From Clostridia bacterium (GTDB lineage: Bacteria; Bacillota_A; Clostridia; Christensenellales; Aristaeellaceae): a stretch of DNA of 21,026 nt. Under the pieces are notes generated by a model. The model saw only the letters and a list, made by a program, of their open reading frames with translations, had not been told where the DNA came from and made no database searches. The stretch covers positions 1-21,026 of the forward strand of contig JAFQGN010000350.1 of NCBI GenBank assembly GCA_017398245.1, written 5' to 3'. Both the position numbers and the translations under genes were made by a program. This document shows, piece by piece, positions 1-8,202 of this stretch (position 1 is its first letter; every line of letters begins with the position of its first letter).

Positions 1-673
1 CGGAACTCATACAGAGTGTTCTGATCGCTGAAGCTCATGGTCATGCGGTTGTGCTCGCTGGCCGGGTCGAAGACATAGCTCTCGAAGGCGGAAGCGGGTG
101 CGTCAACGGTCAGCTCCGTCGCTTCGGTGGTGATGATCTCGCCCTCAACAGCATGGTCATAGCCGCTGTTGAGCGCGCCGTCGACCGCGGTGAAGTAGTA
201 CTGGTTCACGCGGTAAGCGTACATCGGAACCGGAGTGGGCTCGGGAGTCGGCACTGGCGTGGGTTCCGGCGAGACGGTGTTCATCACATAGATGACGCGG
301 AACTCATACAGAGTGTTCTGATCGCTGAAGCTCATGGTCATGCGGTTGTGCTCGCTGGCCGGGTCGAAGACATAGCCCTCGACGGCGGAAGCGGGCGCTT
401 CGATGGTCATCTCCGTCGCCTCGGTGCCGAGGATCTCGCCTTCGACCATACGGTCATAGCCGCTGCTGAGCACGCCGTCGACCGCGGTGAAGTAGTACTG
501 GTTCACGCGGTAGGCGTACATCGGAACCGGAGTCGGCGCGGGCGTGGGGCTTGCCGTGTGGCGGATGTACACGATCTTGAAATTGTACACCTGAGAAGGA
601 TCGGCAAAGTTCAGAGAAAGGGTGTTGTGCTCGCTGGACGCGTCAAACGCATATTCGGCGTATCCGCTTTCCG
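1..673 (-). repeat. Tandem 297-bp coding repeat in the ectodomain
   Basis: Bases 1-79 recur exactly at 298-376, giving a period of 297 bp (99 codons). Similarity continues beyond this with scattered changes. A third, more diverged unit lies at about 565-800. The repeats encode the beta-modules and their PT linkers, with cores YYFTAVDG, ASEHN and FRVIYV. The near-identity over 79 bp points to recent duplication or gene conversion. Confidence 0.85.
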
Positions 674-2879
674 GCACGCTGATGGTCAGCGCGGCCTGAT
701 CGGTCGTCTGCACATCGCCTTCGATGCGATAGTCCGGCTCCTTGTTCATCTGGCCGTCGGTTGCGGTGAAGTAATACTGGATTACGCGATAGGAATACGC
801 GCTCTTCTCGGCTTCCTTCGTGGGGGCCGGAGTGGCTTCCTTCGTGGGCGCAGGGGTCGGGTCGGGCGTCACGGCGTTTTCGTCCAGCAGATACTGCTGC
901 GTTACGACGTCCGCATAGCCCTGTTCGAATTCCACGCCGTCAAACAGCGCGGTGCCGTACAGAGACATCAGCTTGTCCTGGAAGGCAGTCACGGCGATGA
1001 TGGTCTGCTGGTTGTACGCGCCGGTCGCGTCGGTCTCGTCTTCCATCCAGCCCAGCTCCACAAGCCTTTCCTGTAGGGCAAGGATGCGCTCGGCCGAGGA
1101 GAACTCGTTGATGGGGCCGGCTTCCACAGTGGGCTGCGGGGCGGGGGTAGCCGTCGGCTCGGCGGTGGGCACGGGCGTAGGCTGCTCGGTCGGCTCCGCA
1201 GTCGCGGTCACGATATCCTTCACATAGATCACGCGGAAGCGATACGCCGCCGCCGGATCGGTAAACACATTGGTCAGCTCGTTGAATTCGCTCTCCGGCG
1301 CGAAGACATAGCCCTCATGCGCCGAGGCGGGGATCTCCAGCGTGAGCTCGGTCAGCTCCGTCGTATGGGTGGAGGTATCCTTCATATCGTAGTTCTTGTT
1401 CATCACGCCGTCGATGGCGGTGAAATAGAACTGCTCAAGCGTGTAGGTGTAAGTCACGGCCGGGGTCGGCTCGGCAGAGGGCTGCGCGGTGGGGCGCGGC
1501 GCGCCCGCGTCATACAGCCAGGTCTGCGTCAGCACATCGGCATAGCCGGTGGCCGAAACGTCGATCCCCTGCTCCTTGAGCGCTTTCTGGAAATAGGCCA
1601 CGGCATAGCGGGTAGCGGTGTTGTAGGCGCCGGTCGCCTGCTCGGCTTCCAGCCAGCCCAGCTCCACAAGCCTTTGCTGCAGGCCGAGGATGGCGGCGGG
1701 GGAGGAATACTCCGTGATGGGGCCGGCGGGCAGCTCGGTCGGAGCCGGGCTTTCCGTCGGCGCGGGAGATTCGGTGGGCGCGGGGCTCTCGGTCGGCATG
1801 GGAGTGCGCTCCGGGTTCATGGGCGCGCCCATGTCGTTGAGCCAGCGCATGGTGGTCTCGTCGGCATAGCCGTTGGCCTTCACATTCGCGCCGTATACAT
1901 CGCGGATATGCTTCTGGAAATAGGCCACGGCATAGCGGGTATCGTTGTCGTATTCGCCGCTGGCGGTCTCCGCCTCGAGCCAGCCCAGCTCGATCAGCCT
2001 CCACTGCAGCGCCTTGATCTCCGTCGCCGAAGAATCCGGGTTCACCGCGCCGGTAGCGGGGGTGGGGGTAGGCACGGGAGTCGGCGTAGCCTTGTCTACA
2101 ATGTCGTCGTAGGCGTTGTAGTAGTCGTCCTTGCTGTTGTTGCCGGTGCCCTGCTCGCCCTGCCAGTCCAGCGGGATCTGCGTGGGCAGATTGCCGAAGG
2201 GATCGGCTGTAGGAGCGATGGTGGGCGCGGGGGTCGGCTCGGCCAGCGCGTTTGTCGGCTGCAGCGTGTTCACGATCGGCGGGATCGTCGCCAGGTTATT
2301 GTTGGTGATCCTGTCGGCGGCGTTGCGGCCGATGGCGGTCATGGCGATGAACACGCCGATGAGCAGCACCACGACGACCGCGGCGAAAATGCCGATCTGC
2401 TTTTTCAGGCTGCTCGGCTCGGGCTCTTCCTCGTGTTTTGCGGAGGACGCAGCCTTTTTCCTGCGCATCTGCACCACATACAGCGTGTTGCCCGCCTCAA
2501 AGAACGGGTGCCTCTTTTCGGGGTCCTCGGCGTTTTGCGCGCTTGCACGCAAAGATGCGAGCCCCTCGTTATAGCGCTCGTCCTCTCCGGGAACGACCTG
2601 CACCGAGCCGTCGGGCATGCGCTGGGCGCAGTCCTTGGGGAAGTATTCGCGGATGCGGGCCTTCGCGCGCCGGTTCACGTCCAGCGCAACGTATACGATG
2701 CCCGTCGCGTCCTGTCCAACGGCGCGGCCGATGAGCCAGGTGTCGCCCAGCATCGTGCCGGGGATGAGATGATCCTGCGGCACCACTACGGTAGAATCCC
2801 CGCCGCAGTTGGGGCATTTTGTCGCTCCGCCGGTATCGGCAAAGCAATACATACAGGTATTCTTGCCTCTGTCCTCCAT
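1..2879 (-). CDS. Membrane protein: zinc ribbon, degenerate Ser/Thr kinase N-lobe, peptidoglycan-binding and beta-repeat ectodomain (partial, C-terminus outside window)
   Basis: The frame is open from ATG 2879 (SD AGGAGG just upstream) to the window edge, 959 codons with no stop. Residues 9-25 form a CxxC...CPNC zinc ribbon. Residues 39-137 follow the N-lobe of Clostridia Ser/Thr kinases (PGTML, then REYFP, then the hinge NTLYVVQ). However, the glycine loop reads GQDATG, the VAIK lysine is R77, and no HRD or DFG region follows. A membrane helix spans about 161-184, preceded by KK, so the N-terminus should be cytoplasmic. Outside are PT-rich linkers, three peptidoglycan-binding-like domains (about 285-349, 392-458, 594-667; LxxRLxELGW cores) and beta-repeats at about 477-553, 695-772, 787-865 and 887-959+ (xYYFTAxDG ... 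FRVIYV). The repeats resemble MucBP/InlB-type modules, but that family name is uncertain. It lies 38 bp behind the HAD-Tmk gene, so is likely co-transcribed. Inference: a wall-attached protein with a non-catalytic cytoplasmic head. Confidence 0.85.
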   Translation of the reverse strand, partial: MEDRGKNTCMYCFADTGGATKCPNCGGDSTVVVPQDHLIPGTMLGDTWLIGRAVGQDATGIVYVALDVNRRAKARIREYFPKDCAQRMPDGSVQVVPGEDERYNEGLASLRASAQNAEDPEKRHPFFEAGNTLYVVQMRRKKAASSAKHEEEPEPSSLKKQIGIFAAVVVVLLIGVFIAMTAIGRNAADRITNNNLATIPPIVNTLQPTNALAEPTPAPTIAPTADPFGNLPTQIPLDWQGEQGTGNNSKDDYYNAYDDIVDKATPTPVPTPTPATGAVNPDSSATEIKALQWRLIELGWLEAETASGEYDNDTRYAVAYFQKHIRDVYGANVKANGYADETTMRWLNDMGAPMNPERTPMPTESPAPTESPAPTESPAPTELPAGPITEYSSPAAILGLQQRLVELGWLEAEQATGAYNTATRYAVAYFQKALKEQGIDVSATGYADVLTQTWLYDAGAPRPTAQPSAEPTPAVTYTYTLEQFYFTAIDGVMNKNYDMKDTSTHTTELTELTLEIPASAHEGYVFAPESEFNELTNVFTDPAAAYRFRVIYVKDIVTATAEPTEQPTPVPTAEPTATPAPQPTVEAGPINEFSSAERILALQERLVELGWMEDETDATGAYNQQTIIAVTAFQDKLMSLYGTALFDGVEFEQGYADVVTQQYLLDENAVTPDPTPAPTKEATPAPTKEAEKSAYSYRVIQYYFTATDGQMNKEPDYRIEGDVQTTDQAALTISVPESGYAEYAFDASSEHNTLSLNFADPSQVYNFKIVYIRHTASPTPAPTPVPMYAYRVNQYYFTAVDGVLSSGYDRMVEGEILGTEATEMTIEAPASAVEGYVFDPASEHNRMTMSFSDQNTLYEFRVIYVMNTVSPEPTPVPTPEPTPVPMYAYRVNQYYFTAVDGALNSGYDHAVEGEIITTEATELTVDAPASAFESYVFDPASEHNRMTMSFSDQNTLYEF

Positions 2880-2917
2880 GGGTCTCCCTCCTGATAAAAA
2901 CGGTTTGTCGGTCAATT

Positions 2918-4195
2918 TCAGCGAATTTCGGCGATCAGGCTCAGCGCTTCCTTTGCCACGTTGGCCTGCACCTGTTCAATGGTGCCGTTTGCGTCGATCC
3001 TGCGCACGCGCTGCGGGTCGCCGTCGGCAAGGGCCTCGAACCCGCTGTATACGCGGGCGACGAAATCCTGCTTTTCCTGTTCGATGCGGTCCGGCGCGGT
3101 GGCGTTGAGCCTGCGCTGCATGGCCGTATGCGGGTCGATCTCAAACAGGAACGTGGCGTCCGGCATGGTTCCGTCCACTGCGTGCCGGTTGATTTCCATC
3201 ACCATGTCGATCCCCAGACCGCGCCCCGCGCCCTGAAAGGCGACGGACGAATCCAGGAACCGGTCGCACAGAACGATCTCGCCGCGCTGCATCGCCGGGC
3301 GGATCGTATCGCGCACATGCTGCGCGCGCGATGCGGCGAACAGATACGCCTCGCACACATCGGTCATGCCCTTGTAGGCCGGGTCGAGCACCAGCGCGCG
3401 GATCGCCTCGCTGATGGGGCCTCCGCCGGGCTCTCTTGTTGTTTTGACGCGCCAGCCGCATGTTTTGAGCCATTCTGCCAAAATTTTCATCTGGGTCGAT
3501 TTTCCGCACCCGTCCGAACCTTCAAAGCTCAGAAACAGGCCCTGTTCGCGCGGCAGATCTCCAAGCAAAATGTCGGCCAGCTCGTCCGTCGTCGCGGCGA
3601 TGGCCGTCGCGCCGGCATTTTCCAGCTCCTCGCGGCTGCCGTAGCCGTATAGCACGCCCACCGCGTCGCAGCCCTGCGCCCTCGCACCTTCGATATCGAA
3701 CTTTCTGTCGCCCACCATGCACACGCGCGTGCAGCCCTCGGGCGTCGCCGCGGCGATGAGCTTTTTCTTGTCCGCATTGTGGTCGGTCAGAGTGATGCCG
3801 CACACCGTGTCAAAATACGGCGCAAGCCCGAACAGATCCAGTATCTTTTCGGTGAACACCTGCGGCTTGCCCGTCGCAACGCCCAGCTTCACTCCGGCGC
3901 GCTTGAGCGCCTTCAGGATCGCCGGGATGCCCTCGTACACCTTGTTTTCGCTCCAGCCGATCCTGCTGAAGCGTTCCCTGTATTTTGCGGTGGCCAGCTC
4001 GGCGTCCTCGTCGCTCATGCCGTAAAAATGCATGAACGAATACTTCAGCGGCGGGCCGATGAATTTTTTCAGCTCTTCGTAAGGCGGCACTTCGCGGCCC
4101 ATCTGCTCGAGCGCGTATCCGGCCGAACGGATAATCCCCTCTTCCGATTCGGTCAGCGTGCCGTCCAGATCAAACAATATGCAGTCGTAGCGCAA
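2918..4195 (-). CDS. tmk: Fused HAD-family phosphatase and thymidylate kinase (dTMP kinase)
   Basis: A 425-aa protein carrying two enzymes. The N-terminal half (about 1-215) is a HAD hydrolase of the phosphoglycolate-phosphatase/PpaX type: DLDGT with D9 and D11, T108, lysines 143-145, and GDRKFD with D163 and D167. The C-terminal half (about 219-425) is dTMP kinase, which makes dTDP from dTMP for DNA synthesis: P-loop GSDGCGKST (226-234), TREPGG (253-258), DRFLDSS (from 311) and a lid containing RIEQEKQDF. All key residues look intact in both halves and the linker is short. TTG 4195 was chosen as the start because GGAGG lies 8 nt upstream. An in-frame TTG at 4234 would add 13 residues but has no SD and lies very near the predicted transcription start. 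Typical Tmk is about 205-215 aa, so the N-terminal part is extra. The natural substrate of the phosphatase half is unknown. Confidence 0.88.
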   Translation of the reverse strand: MRYDCILFDLDGTLTESEEGIIRSAGYALEQMGREVPPYEELKKFIGPPLKYSFMHFYGMSDEDAELATAKYRERFSRIGWSENKVYEGIPAILKALKRAGVKLGVATGKPQVFTEKILDLFGLAPYFDTVCGITLTDHNADKKKLIAAATPEGCTRVCMVGDRKFDIEGARAQGCDAVGVLYGYGSREELENAGATAIAATTDELADILLGDLPREQGLFLSFEGSDGCGKSTQMKILAEWLKTCGWRVKTTREPGGGPISEAIRALVLDPAYKGMTDVCEAYLFAASRAQHVRDTIRPAMQRGEIVLCDRFLDSSVAFQGAGRGLGIDMVMEINRHAVDGTMPDATFLFEIDPHTAMQRRLNATAPDRIEQEKQDFVARVYSGFEALADGDPQRVRRIDANGTIEQVQANVAKEALSLIAEIR

Positions 4196-4258
4196 TTGGA
4201 ACGCCTCCGTATCCGTTTTGTTTTCCGTATCCAAAGCAACCTATATATCCAACATATT

Positions 4259-4287
4259 ATTATACCAGTCCCCATTTGTTTTCGCAA
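4259..4287 (-). promoter_or_regulatory. Sigma-A type promoter for the HAD-tmk operon
   Basis: On the minus strand TTGCGA (4287-4282) is followed after 17 nt by TATAAT (4264-4259), with an extended -10 TGG just before it. Transcription should begin near 4252, leaving a leader of about 57 nt to TTG 4195. That supports the shorter gene start. Confidence 0.7.
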
Positions 4288-4296
4288 GATACGCCG

Positions 4297-4325
4297 TTGC
4301 AGGCGGCCCGGAAAAGGGATATAAT
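4297..4325 (+). promoter_or_regulatory. Sigma-A type promoter for the GH127-like gene
   Basis: TTGCAG (4297-4302), a 17-nt spacer and a perfect TATAAT (4320-4325) lie 30 bp before the start codon. The two -35 boxes of this divergent pair are only 9 bp apart, so a regulator bound between them could affect both directions. Confidence 0.75.
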
Positions 4326-4355
4326 CACATAAGAACACAAAGGAGGTTTAATTAT

Positions 4356-5645
4356 ATGAAAAAGCAGCTTTGTCCGCAGGAACTTGCCCGGCGCATCGAA
4401 CTCAATTTTACCCGCCTTTCCGAAGGCGATTACTACCAGATAGAAAACGTCTTCGCTCCCGCTGAATACGATTGGCCGGGCGACAAGGAGGGCCGCGCGC
4501 TGCTTGCGTTCATTTCCTTGTACAAGGCCACCGGCAAAAAGATCCCCTGCATGGAAGAGATGCTTGCCCTCATGCCCGTGAAGCTGAACGAAAAGGGCTA
4601 CATCGGCAAGGCGGAAGACGAGATCGTCATCGAACAGCAGCTCTCCGGCCATTCGTGGCTGCTGCGCGGCCTGTGCGAGCATTACGAGCAGTTCGGCGAT
4701 GCATTCTCCCTCCACGCGCTCAAAACCGTTACCGAAAACCTCTTCCTGCCCACGCGCGGCATCTACAGCGAATACCCCGTCAACCGCGAAAATACCGATG
4801 TCGGCGGTGTGAGCGGCACGGAACTGGGCATGAGCGGCCGCTGGCTGCTCTCTACCGACGTCGGCTGCGCGTTCATGTCCGTCGACGGCCTCTCCCACGT
4901 CTACCAGGTCACCAAAGACCCGCGCATCAAGGAGCTTCTGGACGAAATGATCGGCGTGTACCTTTCCATTGATAAGCTCGCCCTGCGCGTGCAGACCCAC
5001 TGCACCCTCACCGCCGCGCGCGGCATGATGCGTATGTACAGCCACACGGCCGACGAGCGCTATCTTTCCGGCGCGAAGGAGCTGTACGACCTGTACGTGA
5101 ACCACGGCGGCGTGACCTACACCTACCAGAACATGAACTGGTGGGGCAGGCCCGATACCTGGACCGAGCCCTGCGCCATCGTGGATTCGCTCATGCTGGC
5201 CCTGCAGCTGTACAAGGTCACCGGCGAGGAGCATTATCGCAATTTCGCCGCGCGCGTGTACCACAACGGCTTCTCCACCTTGCAGCGCGCCAACGGCGGC
5301 GCGGGCACGGATACCGTCGTCGCCCCCGGCAGCCCGTGGACGTACCTGAAGTCCGACATGTACGAAGCCTACTTCTGCTGCACGATGCGCCTGTCCGAGG
5401 GCCTCTGGTTCATTAACGAACACAAGGACCTGCTCTGGGCCGAGTGCGCCGGCGCGCCGGTCAAAAACGAAAACGGCGTGTATATGGACGGCGATATCGT
5501 CTATGCCGAGGTGACCGGCGGCGGCGAGGAATACGCCGAATCGTTCGTCGAAGTTGACGGCCATAAGCTCTGTCCCATCGTGAAGTATTTCCGCCTTCCG
5601 CGCGAGGTCATGGAAAGCACCGTCCAGCAGATCGTCTTCGTGTGA
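4356..5645 (+). CDS. Short GH127/DUF1680-like glycoside hydrolase (beta-L-arabinofuranosidase family)
   Basis: A 429-aa protein. The start is ATG 4356, with AGGAGG 9 nt upstream. The order of motifs follows the alpha/alpha-barrel of GH127: SGHSWLLRGLCEHYEQFGD near 97-115, TEPCA with E271 and C273, YHNGF near 302, and FCC with C341 and C342. In the Bifidobacterium enzyme HypBA1 the equivalent Glu and three Cys bind zinc and one Cys is the nucleophile, so the catalytic cluster seems kept. Family members usually run to 600-800 aa with beta-sandwich domains after the barrel. Here only about 70 residues follow it. No signal peptide or membrane segment is visible, so the enzyme is probably cytoplasmic. 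The exact sugar cannot be read from sequence; related families such as GH146 are possible. It is a single-gene unit with its own promoter and terminator. Confidence 0.7.
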   Translation: MKKQLCPQELARRIELNFTRLSEGDYYQIENVFAPAEYDWPGDKEGRALLAFISLYKATGKKIPCMEEMLALMPVKLNEKGYIGKAEDEIVIEQQLSGHSWLLRGLCEHYEQFGDAFSLHALKTVTENLFLPTRGIYSEYPVNRENTDVGGVSGTELGMSGRWLLSTDVGCAFMSVDGLSHVYQVTKDPRIKELLDEMIGVYLSIDKLALRVQTHCTLTAARGMMRMYSHTADERYLSGAKELYDLYVNHGGVTYTYQNMNWWGRPDTWTEPCAIVDSLMLALQLYKVTGEEHYRNFAARVYHNGFSTLQRANGGAGTDTVVAPGSPWTYLKSDMYEAYFCCTMRLSEGLWFINEHKDLLWAECAGAPVKNENGVYMDGDIVYAEVTGGGEEYAESFVEVDGHKLCPIVKYFRLPREVMESTVQQIVFV

Positions 5646-5653
5646 GGTACGGG

Positions 5654-5721
5654 GCGGGCAGTGCCCGCAAACAATAGCTGCCGCCGGGCGGCCAGTGGCC
5701 GCAGACATTTGCTGCCGCCGG
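5654..5721. repeat. Two adjacent 34-bp hairpin repeats
   Basis: Units 5654-5687 and 5688-5721 are directly adjacent. Each starts with a hairpin with an AGT loop (GCGGGC/GCCCGC, then GCGGCC/GGCCGC) and ends in GCTGCCGCCGG. The arm difference between the units is compensated on the opposite arm. Confidence 0.8.
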
Positions 5722-5723
5722 AC

Positions 5724-5793
5724 AGAGCATATGCTCTACTTTTTCATTACGCAAGGCTGGCCCGCACTGTAAGTGCAGCCAGCCTTCTTCTTT
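5724..5793 (+). terminator. Likely intrinsic terminators after the GH127-like gene
   Basis: A 14-bp palindrome AGAGCATATGCTCT (5724-5737) is followed by ACTTTTT. A second hairpin then has arms AAGGCTGG (5753-5760) and CCAGCCTT (5779-5786) with an inner GCACT/AGTGC stem, followed by CTTCTTTT-like sequence. Either could end the transcript; the second has the longer stem. Confidence 0.55.
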
Positions 5794-5819
5794 ATACCGC
5801 TTTGTTTAATCCCCCCAAT

Positions 5820-5876
5820 ATGGGATTCTTAAGGGACGATGTCCCTTAAGCGGGGTCTTAGGGGCGGCGCCCCTAA
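5820..5876. repeat. Intergenic hairpin element, copy A
   Basis: After the word TGGGATTC come two perfect hairpins: CTTAAGGGAC/GTCCCTTAAG with loop GAT (5828-5850), and TTAGGGGC/GCCCCTAA with loop GGC (5858-5876). The same two-hairpin layout recurs at 11371-11466. The element sits just before the uvrB promoter. Confidence 0.8.
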
Positions 5877-5930
5877 CGTACTCCCGTTCTCCTGTGGCTT
5901 GTGAAAATTCGGGAAAATGCACGCATTACG

Positions 5931-5959
5931 TTGCGTGTGAGCGGCTCTTGTGGTACAAT
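5931..5959 (+). promoter_or_regulatory. Sigma-A type promoter for uvrB
   Basis: TTGCGT (5931-5936), a 17-nt spacer and TACAAT (5954-5959) with an extended -10 TGG. The predicted start site is near 5966. This argues for translation from GTG 5989 rather than ATG 5968, which would be almost leaderless. Confidence 0.65.
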
Positions 5960-5988
5960 AGCACCATATGAGAAAAGGGGGAATGGGC

Positions 5989-8004
5989 GTGGAATTCAAA
6001 CTGCATTCCAATTACCAGCCGCGCGGAGACCAGCCGCAGGCGATCGAAGCGCTGTGCGAAGGGATCCGCGAAGGCCAGCAGCACCAGGTGCTTCTGGGCG
6101 TCACCGGCTCGGGCAAGACCTTCACCATGGCCAATATCATCGCCAAAACGCAGCGGCCCGCGCTCATCATCGCCCATAACAAGACCCTCGCCGCCCAGCT
6201 CGCATCCGAATTCCGCGAGTTCTTCCCGGAAAACGCCGTGGGCTATTTCGTTTCCTATTACGATTATTACCAGCCCGAATCCTATATCCCCTCCACCGAT
6301 ACCTTCATCGAAAAGGACGCCTCCATCAACGATGAGATCGACCGCATGCGCCACAGCGCAACGGCCTGGCTGGAGGAGCGGCGCGACGTCATCATCGTCG
6401 CCTCGGTCAGCTGTATTTACGGTCTGGGCGACCCGAGCGAATATCAGGGCCTGTCCGTCTCTTTGCGCGAAGGCGGCGAGATGGACCGCGACGAGCTGCT
6501 CGAAAAACTGGTGGATATGCAGTTCACCCGCAACGATTTCGATTTCGACCGCGCCACCTTCCGCGTGCGCGGCGATATCGTGGATATCATGCCCGCCAAC
6601 AGCGAAAAGACCGCCCTGCGCGTGGAGTTTTTCGGCTCCGAGATCGACCGCATCACCGAGATCGATACCACCACCGGCACAGGCATCCGCAAACTCAGCC
6701 ATGTGCAGATCTTTCCCGCCTCGCACTATGCCACCAGCCGCGATAAGATGGAAAAATGCATCGGCCAGATCGAAGAGGACCTGCGCCTGCGCCTGAAGGA
6801 GCTGCGCGACGACGAACGCCTGCTGGAGGCCCAGCGGCTTGAGCAGCGCACCCGCTACGATATCGAAATGATGCGCGAGATCGGCTACTGCAGCGGCATC
6901 GAGAACTATTCCCGCTATTTTGACGGCCGCAGCGCGGGCGAACCGCCCTTCACTCTGCTCGATTATTTCCCCAAGGATATGCTCGTCTTTATCGATGAGA
7001 GCCATGTCACCGTGCCGCAGGTGCGCGCCATGTATAATGGAGATTTTGCGCGCAAAACTTCCCTTGTCGATTACGGCTTCCGTCTGCCCGCCGCGTTCGA
7101 TAACCGGCCGCTCAGGTTCCACGAATTTGAGGAAAAAGTGGGGCAGACCGTCTATGTTTCGGCTACGCCCGGCCCTTATGAAATGGAGCGCGCCTCTCAG
7201 GTTGTGGAGCAGATCATCCGCCCCACCGGTCTGATCGACCCGGAGATCATCGTCCGCCCCGCCACCGGTCAGGTGGACGATCTGCTCGGCGAGATCCGTA
7301 AATGTACAGAAAACGACCAGCGCGTGCTGGTCACCACGCTCACCAAGCGCATGGCCGAAAGCCTGACGGCGTATCTGCGCGAGATGGGCGTGAAGGTGGA
7401 ATACCTGCACAGCGATATCGAAACGCTGGAGCGCACGCGGCTCATCCGCTCGCTGCGCCTTGGCGAGTTCGACGTGCTCGTTGGCATCAACCTCCTGCGC
7501 GAGGGCCTCGATATGCCCGAAGTCGCGCTCGTCGCCATTCTGGACGCCGACAAAGAGGGCTTTCTGCGCTCCGAGACCAGCCTTGTACAAACCATCGGCC
7601 GCGCCGCGCGCAATGTGGACGGTCGGGTCATCATGTATGCCGACGGCCCGACCGACAGCATGATGCGCGCCATCGGCGAGACCAACCGCCGCCGCGCCAT
7701 CCAGCAGGCCTATAACGAGGAGCACGGCATCGTACCGCAGACCGTGCGCACCGCCGTGCGCGAGCTCATGGAGGTCTCTACCCGGCTTGATGCGGGCGAG
7801 GCCGTCGACGGGCTTTCCGACGACGAAAAGCGCATGGCCATCGAGCGGCTGGAAGAGCGCATGCTCGCCGCCGCCGCCGAGCTCGATTTCGAAAAGGCCG
7901 CCAAGCTGCGCGATCAGATCCTACAGCTCAAGGGCGAAGCGCCCATGGCCACAGGCGAAAAATCGCGCAAATCCCGCCGCAAGCGCGAACGCACCCGTAA
8001 GTGA
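5989..8004 (+). CDS. uvrB: Excinuclease ABC subunit UvrB
   Basis: UvrB is the damage-verifying, helicase-like subunit of nucleotide excision repair. It is loaded by UvrA and recruits the nuclease UvrC; it acts in the cytoplasm on DNA. Visible are the GDQPQAI N-terminus, Walker A GVTGSGKT (37-44), the aromatic beta-hairpin region [10 protein letters not shown] (from 90) that inserts between DNA strands, the DESH box (336-339), the helicase C half with [23 protein letters not shown], and a C-terminal UVR motif (about 618-652). Its 671 aa match the family. The start is GTG 5989 because a run AAAAGGGGG lies 7 nt before it and the N-terminus then aligns with other UvrBs. An in-frame ATG at 5968 adds seven residues but lacks an SD. 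The end is basic ([11 protein letters not shown]). Confidence 0.97.
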   Translation: MEFKLHSNYQPRGDQPQAIEALCEGIREGQQHQVLLGVTGSGKTFTMANIIAKTQRPALIIAHNKTLAAQLASEFREFFPENAVGYFVSYYDYYQPESYIPSTDTFIEKDASINDEIDRMRHSATAWLEERRDVIIVASVSCIYGLGDPSEYQGLSVSLREGGEMDRDELLEKLVDMQFTRNDFDFDRATFRVRGDIVDIMPANSEKTALRVEFFGSEIDRITEIDTTTGTGIRKLSHVQIFPASHYATSRDKMEKCIGQIEEDLRLRLKELRDDERLLEAQRLEQRTRYDIEMMREIGYCSGIENYSRYFDGRSAGEPPFTLLDYFPKDMLVFIDESHVTVPQVRAMYNGDFARKTSLVDYGFRLPAAFDNRPLRFHEFEEKVGQTVYVSATPGPYEMERASQVVEQIIRPTGLIDPEIIVRPATGQVDDLLGEIRKCTENDQRVLVTTLTKRMAESLTAYLREMGVKVEYLHSDIETLERTRLIRSLRLGEFDVLVGINLLREGLDMPEVALVAILDADKEGFLRSETSLVQTIGRAARNVDGRVIMYADGPTDSMMRAIGETNRRRAIQQAYNEEHGIVPQTVRTAVRELMEVSTRLDAGEAVDGLSDDEKRMAIERLEERMLAAAAELDFEKAAKLRDQILQLKGEAPMATGEKSRKSRRKRERTRK

Positions 8005-8011
8005 CGGGGAA

Positions 8012-8172
8012 CGTTGGGGGCTGCTCGCCCCTACACCCTGCCAAAGGGGCTCCGCCCCTCTGGACACCCCGGCAGGGGGAATGATTCCCCCTGCACCCCT
8101 CAAATAGGGGAAAGTTCTGACATGGCGGCTCGATATAGTATCCTCATATATGGGATTCCCACGGGATGAATC
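8012..8172. repeat. Hairpin elements between uvrB and uvrA
   Basis: The gap holds AGGGGC/GCCCCT with loop TCC (8045-8059), GCAGGGGGAA/TTCCCCCTGC with loop TGA (8072-8094), a GGGGGC...GCCCC pair (from 8016), and a TGGGATTC word (8151) followed by a weaker GGGAT/ATCCC pair. There is no room for a gene. No convincing intrinsic terminator or uvrA promoter was found, so uvrA may be reached by read-through. Confidence 0.75.
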
Positions 8173-8202
8173 CCCTTGGCTGAAAGATAAGGAGTTAACA
8201 CA

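Noticed and set aside
1317..2894. A 525-aa plus-strand frame, and others at 51-1076, opposite the surface-protein gene
   Set aside because: The minus-strand frame has an SD, zinc ribbon, membrane helix and repeated domains; the plus-strand products are Arg/Gly/His-rich without domains.
5820..5876. Intrinsic terminator
   Set aside because: The two stems lack a T-run, and related copies lie upstream of genes as well as downstream.
4260..7725. Long minus-strand frames (482 and 599 aa) opposite the GH127-like gene and uvrB
   Set aside because: Shadow frames of recognisable plus-strand genes.
8111..8139. Promoter for uvrA (TATAGT at 8134)
   Set aside because: No -35 box at acceptable spacing; the best upstream match is only 11-13 bp away.
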